Below, in pieces: positions 5,768-10,466 of a DNA stretch of 10,466 bases. This DNA is from Paracoccaceae bacterium. GTDB lineage: Bacteria; Pseudomonadota; Alphaproteobacteria; Rhodobacterales; Rhodobacteraceae. The stretch lies in contig JAGRMK010000039.1 in the NCBI GenBank assembly GCA_020441345.1, positions 1 through 10,466 on the forward strand, given 5' to 3'. Numbering within the stretch: position 1 is the first letter of the stretch; each line of letters starts with the position of its first letter. Below the pieces are notes generated by a model. That model saw only the letters and a list, made by a program, of their open reading frames with translations. It searched no databases and was not told where the DNA came from. Position numbers and translations under genes: made by a program.

Positions 5768-7954
5768 ATGACACCCGATTTCCTGCACGCCCCCATGCCA
5801 ACCCCGATAGACCCGCCCGACGGATTCGATCCGGCCTCGCCCGACCGGTTCTTCAATCGTGAGCTCTCGTGGATCGCATTCAACTGGCGGGTGCTCGACG
5901 AGGCGTCCAACCCACGCGTGCCCTTGCTGGAACGCGTGCGCTTTTTGTCGATTTCGGCGACCAACCTCGATGAATTCTATACCGTGCGGGTGGCCGGTCT
6001 GCGCGAACTCCATCGCGCGGGGCATTCCAGTCTGTCGATCGACGGCAAGACACCGCTGGAACAACTGACCCTGATCAACGAGCAGGCCCGTCAGTTGATG
6101 GCCAAGCAGCAAGAGGCCTTTGGTGTGCTGCGCGGCGCCCTGGAAGGCGAGCAGATCGTCATTCTGGATCGCCATGCGCTGACCCCGGACGACAAGCTGT
6201 TTTTGAACGAATATTTCCTGACCAACGTGTTCCCGATGCTGTCGCCGCTGGCCATCGACCCGGCGCACCCGTTTCCGTTCATCCCCAACGCCGGCTTCAG
6301 CCTGGCCTTGCAGATCGAGCGACGGGTCGACGGGTTCCGCCGCAACGCCCTGTTGCCGGTGCCACAGCAGATCGACCGCTTCGTGCGTCTGCCCGCCGAG
6401 GGGCGCGCGGTCCGGTTCCTGCCGCTGGAAGAGCTGCTGCTGGACCAGTTGCAGGCGCTGTTCCCCGGCTACACGATGCGCAATTCCTGCGCCTTCCGGG
6501 TGCTGCGCGATTCCGACATGGAGGTCGAGGAAGAGGCCGAGGACCTGGTGCGCGAATTCGAGGTCGCCCTCAAACGCCGCCGCCGTGGCGAGGTGATCCG
6601 CCTCAAGCTGACCACCGGTGCCGAACCCGAGCTGCGCACCCTGATCATGGAAGAACTGGAGGTCACCGAGGATGAGGTGATCGAGGTTCAGGGCCTGCTG
6701 GGCATGGCCGATCTCAAGGAACTGGTGGTGGACGACCGGCGCGACCTGCAATGGCCGCCGTTCACCCCGCGCGTGCCCGAGCGTGTGCTGGACCACGAGG
6801 GCGATCTGTTCGCCGCGATCCAGCAAAAGGACATGCTGCTGCATCACCCCTATGAGACCTTCGACATGGTGGTGCGGTTTCTGGAACAGGCCGCGCGCGA
6901 CCCAGATGTGCTGGCGATCAAGCAGACCCTTTATCGCACCTCGCGCGACAGCCCGATTGTCGCGGCGCTATGCGAGGCCGCCGAGGCTGGCAAATCCGTC
7001 ACCGCCTTCGTCGAACTCAAGGCCCGCTTTGACGAAGCCGCGAACATCCGCCAGTCGCGCCGGCTGGAGCGCGCGGGCGCGCATGTCGTCTATGGATTCA
7101 TCCATTACAAGACACACGCCAAGATCAGCGCCGTGGTCCGCCGCGAGGGCGACAAGCTGGTCACCTACACGCATTTTGGCACCGGCAATTACCACCCGAT
7201 CACCGCGCGCATCTACACCGACCTCAGTTTTTTCACCTGCAAACCCGCGATGGGCCGCGACGCGGCGCGGGTGTTCAACTACCTGTCAGGGTATGCCGAG
7301 CCCGAGCGGCTGGAAAACCTGGCAATCTCGCCCCTGACGATGAAGGACACGCTGATCCGGCTGATCGGCGCCGAGGCCGATCACGCCCGCGCCGGGCGCC
7401 CGGCCTCGATCTGGGCCAAGATGAATTCGGTGGTCGAACCCGACGTGATCGACGCGCTCTATGCCGCGTCGCAGGCCGGCGTGCAGATCAGCCTGGTGAT
7501 TCGCGGCATCTGCGGCCTACGGCCGGGGATCCGGGGCCTGTCCGAGAATATCCGCGTGAAATCGGTGGTCGGACGGTTCCTGGAACACTCGCGTATCGTC
7601 TGTTTCGGCTCGGGCCACGGCCTGCCCTCGGATGGGGCGCGGGTGTTCATGTCCTCGGCTGACTGGATGGGCCGCAACCTGCTGCGGCGGGTCGAGACCC
7701 TGGTCGAGATCGACAACCCCACCGTAAAGGCCCAGATCGTCCAGCAGATCATGGCCGCAAACCTGTTCGACACGGCGCAAAGCTGGGTGCTGGACGGCAT
7801 GGGCCGCTACCTGCGCACCTTGCCCGAACCCGGCACTGCCGAGGACCGGCAGCTGTTCAACTGTCACCGGTTCTTCATGGAAAACCCATCGTTGTCAGGG
7901 CGCGGATCGGCCGGGGCCCATGACGTGCCGATGCTTGCTCATGACCCGGACTGA
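5768..7954 (+). CDS. ppk1: Polyphosphate kinase 1
   Basis: 728 residues, full length for PPK1, which reversibly makes inorganic polyphosphate from the terminal phosphate of ATP. The N domain opens with FFNRELSW from residue 28 and continues with a LSISATNLDEF block. The catalytic half contains the KTHAK motif with His450, equivalent to the autophosphorylated His435 of E. coli, and His607 in LEHSR, equivalent to the essential His592. The HFGTGNYHP block after the first histidine is intact. No damage is seen. The ATG at 5768 has no clear Shine-Dalgarno; the next in-frame ATG at 5795 has none either, so the exact start is somewhat uncertain. The gene follows hdaA by 41 nt and precedes the Ppx/GppA gene, so synthesis and breakdown of polyphosphate are encoded together. 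Confidence 0.96.
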   Translation: MTPDFLHAPMPTPIDPPDGFDPASPDRFFNRELSWIAFNWRVLDEASNPRVPLLERVRFLSISATNLDEFYTVRVAGLRELHRAGHSSLSIDGKTPLEQLTLINEQARQLMAKQQEAFGVLRGALEGEQIVILDRHALTPDDKLFLNEYFLTNVFPMLSPLAIDPAHPFPFIPNAGFSLALQIERRVDGFRRNALLPVPQQIDRFVRLPAEGRAVRFLPLEELLLDQLQALFPGYTMRNSCAFRVLRDSDMEVEEEAEDLVREFEVALKRRRRGEVIRLKLTTGAEPELRTLIMEELEVTEDEVIEVQGLLGMADLKELVVDDRRDLQWPPFTPRVPERVLDHEGDLFAAIQQKDMLLHHPYETFDMVVRFLEQAARDPDVLAIKQTLYRTSRDSPIVAALCEAAEAGKSVTAFVELKARFDEAANIRQSRRLERAGAHVVYGFIHYKTHAKISAVVRREGDKLVTYTHFGTGNYHPITARIYTDLSFFTCKPAMGRDAARVFNYLSGYAEPERLENLAISPLTMKDTLIRLIGAEADHARAGRPASIWAKMNSVVEPDVIDALYAASQAGVQISLVIRGICGLRPGIRGLSENIRVKSVVGRFLEHSRIVCFGSGHGLPSDGARVFMSSADWMGRNLLRRVETLVEIDNPTVKAQIVQQIMAANLFDTAQSWVLDGMGRYLRTLPEPGTAEDRQLFNCHRFFMENPSLSGRGSAGAHDVPMLAHDPD

Positions 7955-7989
7955 TCCCGGCTTGTCGGGCCACCCGATCAACACCACGG

Positions 7990-8019
7990 TTGACGCCGCA
8001 ATTGCGCGCGGCCTAGAAC
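7990..8019 (+). promoter_or_regulatory. Candidate sigma-70 promoter for the ppx gene
   Basis: TTGACG (7990-7995) and TAGAAC (8014-8019) are separated by 18 nt, in the 97-nt gap between ppk1 and the ppx start. The -35 is 5/6 and the -10 is 4/6 to consensus. It would allow ppx to be expressed apart from ppk1. Confidence 0.4.
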
Positions 8020-8040
8020 CGTCATGCCGACCACAATCAG

Positions 8041-8045
8041 AGAGG
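8041..8045 (+). promoter_or_regulatory. Ribosome binding site deciding the ppx start
   Basis: AGAGG lies 6 nt before the ATG at 8052. The more upstream in-frame ATG at 7920 lies inside ppk1 and would add 44 residues unlike the family. Confidence 0.55.
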
Positions 8046-8051
8046 CAGGCC

Positions 8052-9752
8052 ATGGACACCCAGATCGAGGCCATGACCGAACCACCGGTTGACGACCCGC
8101 AAGACGCCGCTGTTCCGGCACAGTCTGCGCCGTCTGCCCCCGTTCCGCCGGCCGTCTCGTCGATCCGCGGCAGTTTAGAGCGGCTGGACATCGACGTTGA
8201 AGCAATTCGCAGCCTCGAACGGGTGGGTGTGATCGACGTCGGATCGAACTCGGTGCGGATGGTGGTGTTCGACGGCGCGGCGCGCTCGCCCGCCTATTTC
8301 TTCAACGAAAAGATCCTTTGCGGACTGGGCCGGGGCCTGGCGCAAACCGGCAAGCTGCACCCCGAAGGCCGCGCGCGTGCACTTGCCGCGATCAAGCGCT
8401 TTGCCCTGCTGTCGAGCGAAATGCACGTAACCAGCCTGACCATGGTCGCCACCGCAGCCGTGCGCGAGGCGCAGGATGGCGAGGCTTTCAAGACCGAGGT
8501 CGAGGCCAGCACGGGCGTCGACATGAGCATCATCCCCGGCACCGAAGAAGCCCGGCTGTCGGCGCAGGGCGTCTTGCTGGGCTGGCCCGGCGCGCGCGGG
8601 CTGGTGTGCGACATCGGCGGTTCGTCGATGGAACTGGCGGAGGTCGGCGACAACACCGTCGGGCGCCGTGTCTCGTCGGCGCTGGGTCCGTTCCGGCTGC
8701 AACAGATCAAGGGCGGCAAGAAGGGCCTGCGCGACCATATCCAGAAGACCCTGAAAGACCTCAAGGCCGAGGTCGGTGGTGACCACAAGGTTCTCTATCT
8801 GGTCGGCGGCTCATGGCGGGCGCTGGCCCGTCTGGATATGGAGCGGCGCGGCTATCCGCTGACCGTTCTGCATGAATATGCGATGACGCCCAAGTCGATT
8901 CGCAAGACGATGGAATGGCTGCAAGATCAGGATCTGAAGAAACTGCGCGACCGCACCGGCACCTCGCCCGAGCGCCTGTCGCTGGTGCCTCTGGCCTGCG
9001 AAGTGCTGCGCAAGCTGCTGCACGTGTTCAACCCGAAGCACATCTATATCTCCAGCTACGGCATCCGCGAAGGCGTGCTGTTCGAACAGATGCCCGACGA
9101 CCTGCGCGCCGCCGACCCGCTGATCGAAGCCTCGCGCCATCTGGAGCGCGCCAACGCCCGCGTGCCTGGGTTTGGCCGCAAGCTCTTCGATTTCCTGCTG
9201 CCGCTTTACAAGAACGCGCCAGCCGAACGGATGCGCCTGGTCAAGGCCGCTTGCCTGTTACACGACGTGAATTGGCGTGCCCATCCCGACTACCGATCGG
9301 AAAGCTGCTTTGACACCGCGACTCGGGCCAATCTTGGCGGCCTCGATCACAAGGGCCGCGTGTATCTGGGTCTGGCGCTGATGAACCGGTATAAATCAGC
9401 CGGCGCCGACAGCCGGATGACCCCCCTGTTGACCTTGCTGTCCGAAGACGAGATCCGCCACGCAATCATGCTTGGCCGGGCCATGCGGTTTGGCGCGATG
9501 TTGTCGGTGGATGGGCCAAACGCGGCGGGCGAACTGCGCTATTTCCCCAAGAAGAAGCAGCTGGAACTGGTGTTGCAGCGCGATCGCAAGGATCTGTTCG
9601 GCGAAGTTGCGGAACAACGCTTTCAATCACTGGCCAAGACCCTGGGCGTGACCACGCAAATGCGGATTGCGCGCGCTCAAAGCTCCAAGGGGTCGGTAAC
9701 CGGTTCCGAGGGTGGCTCAGGCGCGGGCTCAAGCTCTGGCGCCTCGGGCTGA
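8052..9752 (+). CDS. ppx: Ppx/GppA-family phosphatase (probable exopolyphosphatase)
   Basis: 566 residues. The ASKHA-type Ppx/GppA core has IDVGSNS at 61-67 (phosphate 1 loop), Glu139 in VREAQ (candidate catalytic base, matching Glu121 of E. coli PPX), DIGGSS at 187-192 (phosphate 2 loop) and VGGS at 251-254. The C-terminal helical part contains an HD pair, His404-Asp405. Known members release phosphate from polyphosphate ends (PPX) or hydrolyse pppGpp (GppA); the neighbouring ppk1 favours exopolyphosphatase, but pppGpp hydrolysis cannot be excluded. ATG 8052 is preferred over 7920 because of its RBS and because 7920 lies within ppk1. Oddities: about 55 N-terminal residues rich in Pro and Ala precede the core, and the last 25 or so residues are a Gly/Ser-rich tail. 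The final 76 nt overlap the opposing small exported-protein gene. Confidence 0.9.
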   Translation: MDTQIEAMTEPPVDDPQDAAVPAQSAPSAPVPPAVSSIRGSLERLDIDVEAIRSLERVGVIDVGSNSVRMVVFDGAARSPAYFFNEKILCGLGRGLAQTGKLHPEGRARALAAIKRFALLSSEMHVTSLTMVATAAVREAQDGEAFKTEVEASTGVDMSIIPGTEEARLSAQGVLLGWPGARGLVCDIGGSSMELAEVGDNTVGRRVSSALGPFRLQQIKGGKKGLRDHIQKTLKDLKAEVGGDHKVLYLVGGSWRALARLDMERRGYPLTVLHEYAMTPKSIRKTMEWLQDQDLKKLRDRTGTSPERLSLVPLACEVLRKLLHVFNPKHIYISSYGIREGVLFEQMPDDLRAADPLIEASRHLERANARVPGFGRKLFDFLLPLYKNAPAERMRLVKAACLLHDVNWRAHPDYRSESCFDTATRANLGGLDHKGRVYLGLALMNRYKSAGADSRMTPLLTLLSEDEIRHAIMLGRAMRFGAMLSVDGPNAAGELRYFPKKKQLELVLQRDRKDLFGEVAEQRFQSLAKTLGVTTQMRIARAQSSKGSVTGSEGGSGAGSSSGASG

Positions 9753-9988
9753 CGGCGCCGGATCAGGATATCGCCATTGGGCAGAACCTCGGGCGCGTGC
9801 CAGGCTGACAGATCGCCCAGCAACTCGGTCAACTGGCCCCAATAGGGATCGATGCGGTCGATCAACTCGCCAAACAGGCGGCCCACCTCGCCGCCGCGGC
9901 CCGCCTCATCGCGGTCGGGTATGCCCTGCGCCATGCCCGGGCCGGCAAGCCACACCAGAAAACCCAGCAACACCATACCCCGTGTCAT
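9677..9988 (-). CDS. Small exported protein of unknown function
   Basis: 103 residues with a clear Sec signal peptide: basic start, hydrophobic core VLLGFLVWLAGP, and probable cleavage after MAQ or GMA near residues 19-21. The mature part is about 80 residues with an amphipathic helical stretch (about 34-62), then a VLPNGDILIRRR block (about 68-79), and an acidic proline-rich tail ending in LEL. The start is well supported: AGGAGG lies 6 nt upstream. I recall short Rhodobacteraceae periplasmic proteins with a similar PNGDIIIRR block, sometimes mislabelled as AAA+ ATPase; there is no Walker motif here. It lies 10 nt after the djlA-like stop, so they probably form an operon. Its last 76 nt overlap ppx on the other strand. 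Function is unknown. Confidence 0.75.
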   Translation of the reverse strand: MTRGMVLLGFLVWLAGPGMAQGIPDRDEAGRGGEVGRLFGELIDRIDPYWGQLTELLGDLSAWHAPEVLPNGDILIRRRQPEAPELEPAPEPPSEPVTDPLEL

Positions 9989-9994
9989 GCGTCG

Positions 9995-10000
9995 CCTCCT
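9995..10000 (-). promoter_or_regulatory. Strong Shine-Dalgarno of the small exported-protein gene
   Basis: AGGAGG on the - strand, 6 nt before ATG 9988-9986. It overlaps the TAG stop (10001-9999) of the djlA-like gene by two bases, which suggests coupled translation of the pair. Confidence 0.7.
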
Positions 10001-10466
10001 ATGCCGCCGTGCGCTGCTGCAACTCGTCCCAAGCGAGGTTCAGCGCCTTGAGACGGTCCTCAGCCAGTTTGACCGCCTCCTCGGGCACCCCGCGCGCGCG
10101 CAGCGAATCCGGGTGGCTGTCGCGCACCTTGCGCCGGAACGCGGCGCGCGCTTCGTCCAGAGACGCAGTGCGCGGCACTTCGAGCACATCATAGGGGTCC
10201 GGGTCGGCACCCGGCACGAATTGCGCCATCATCGACCGGAAACAGGGCTCTTCCAGGCCAAAAGCCCCGGCGACTTCACGAAGAAACGCCTCTTCGGCGG
10301 GGTGAAACGCGCCATCGGCCATGGCGATGTGAAACAGCCCCTCCAGCAGATCGCGCAGCACCGGGTCGCGCGCCGGAAACAGCGCGGCGATCTTGCGTGC
10401 ATAGGCGTCGAACCCCGCCACATCCTGCCGCGCCATGTTGAAAATCCGCGCCGCGTGTTTTTCATC
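9999..10466 (-). CDS. djlA: DjlA-type co-chaperone, TerB plus J domain (5' end missing)
   Basis: The frame stays open to the window edge: ten codons (DEKHAARIFN) precede the ATG at 10436, so that ATG is most likely an internal methionine and the gene starts beyond the window. Of the 155 visible residues, the first 80 or so are helical and TerB-like, with MADGAFHPAEEAFL (about 49-62), as in the central domain of DjlA. A J domain follows from about residue 90 (DPYDVLEV) with the essential HPD at 118-120, encoded at 10107-10115. J domains stimulate ATP hydrolysis by DnaK. E. coli DjlA has an N-terminal membrane anchor, but that part cannot be seen here. The visible C-terminal J domain is complete. 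It leads a two-gene - strand unit with the small exported protein. Confidence 0.88.
   Translation of the reverse strand, partial: DEKHAARIFNMARQDVAGFDAYARKIAALFPARDPVLRDLLEGLFHIAMADGAFHPAEEAFLREVAGAFGLEEPCFRSMMAQFVPGADPDPYDVLEVPRTASLDEARAAFRRKVRDSHPDSLRARGVPEEAVKLAEDRLKALNLAWDELQQRTAA

Noticed and set aside
5573..6847. A 424-codon open frame on the - strand, antisense to ppk1
   Set aside because: The opposite strand is a full PPK1 with both active-site histidines; the antisense product is His/Gln-rich shadow sequence.
7920..8051. Upstream ATG at 7920 as the start of ppx
   Set aside because: It lies in the ppk1 coding end, has no RBS, and adds 44 residues unlike the family; ATG 8052 has a good RBS.

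Overview
The window is GC-rich, densely coded bacterial DNA. Its gene content and protein sequences point to an alphaproteobacterium, most likely of the family Rhodobacteraceae (Roseobacter group). Supporting signs are a KpsC-type capsule anchor synthase, an adrenodoxin-type [2Fe-2S] ferredoxin, an HdaA-like DnaA-family protein directly before ppk1 and ppx, and small envelope proteins of a kind I associate with this family. This assignment rests on recognition of families, not on a search. No phage, IS, CRISPR, tRNA or rRNA signal was seen.

Layout. (1) Positions 1-1878: the 3' part of a kpsC-like capsule gene on the + strand; its start lies before the window. (2) Positions 1913-2599, - strand: a left-handed beta-helix acyltransferase, convergent with kpsC and plausibly acting on a surface polysaccharide. 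(3) Positions 2600-2894: non-coding, with several inverted repeats. (4) Positions 2895-3377, - strand: a small lipoprotein with a C-terminal peptidoglycan-binding domain. (5) Positions 3378-3618: a divergent intergenic region. (6) Positions 3619-5726, + strand: a tight run of ferredoxin, AI-2E/PerM-family membrane protein and HdaA-like regulator, with a 4-nt gap and then a 26-nt overlap. (7) Positions 5768-7954: ppk1. (8) Positions 8052-9752: a Ppx/GppA phosphatase. (9) Positions 9677-9988, - strand: a small exported protein of unknown function whose 3' end overlaps the ppx 3' end by 76 nt. (10) Positions 9999-10466, - strand: the 3' part of a DjlA-type TerB/J-domain gene; its start lies beyond the window.

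How the genes fit together. The left third is cell-envelope biology: capsule lipid-anchor synthesis, possible polysaccharide acylation and a peptidoglycan-associated lipoprotein. The centre couples a beta-clamp-binding replication regulator with synthesis (ppk1) and hydrolysis (ppx) of polyphosphate. The right end is a short - strand operon (djlA-like, then the exported protein).

I found no clearly new defence, mobile or RNA system. The points most worth a second look are the convergent coding overlap of ppx with the small exported protein, that exported protein itself, the 10-bp tandem repeat across the hdaA stop codon, and the paired hairpins in the gap before the acyltransferase.
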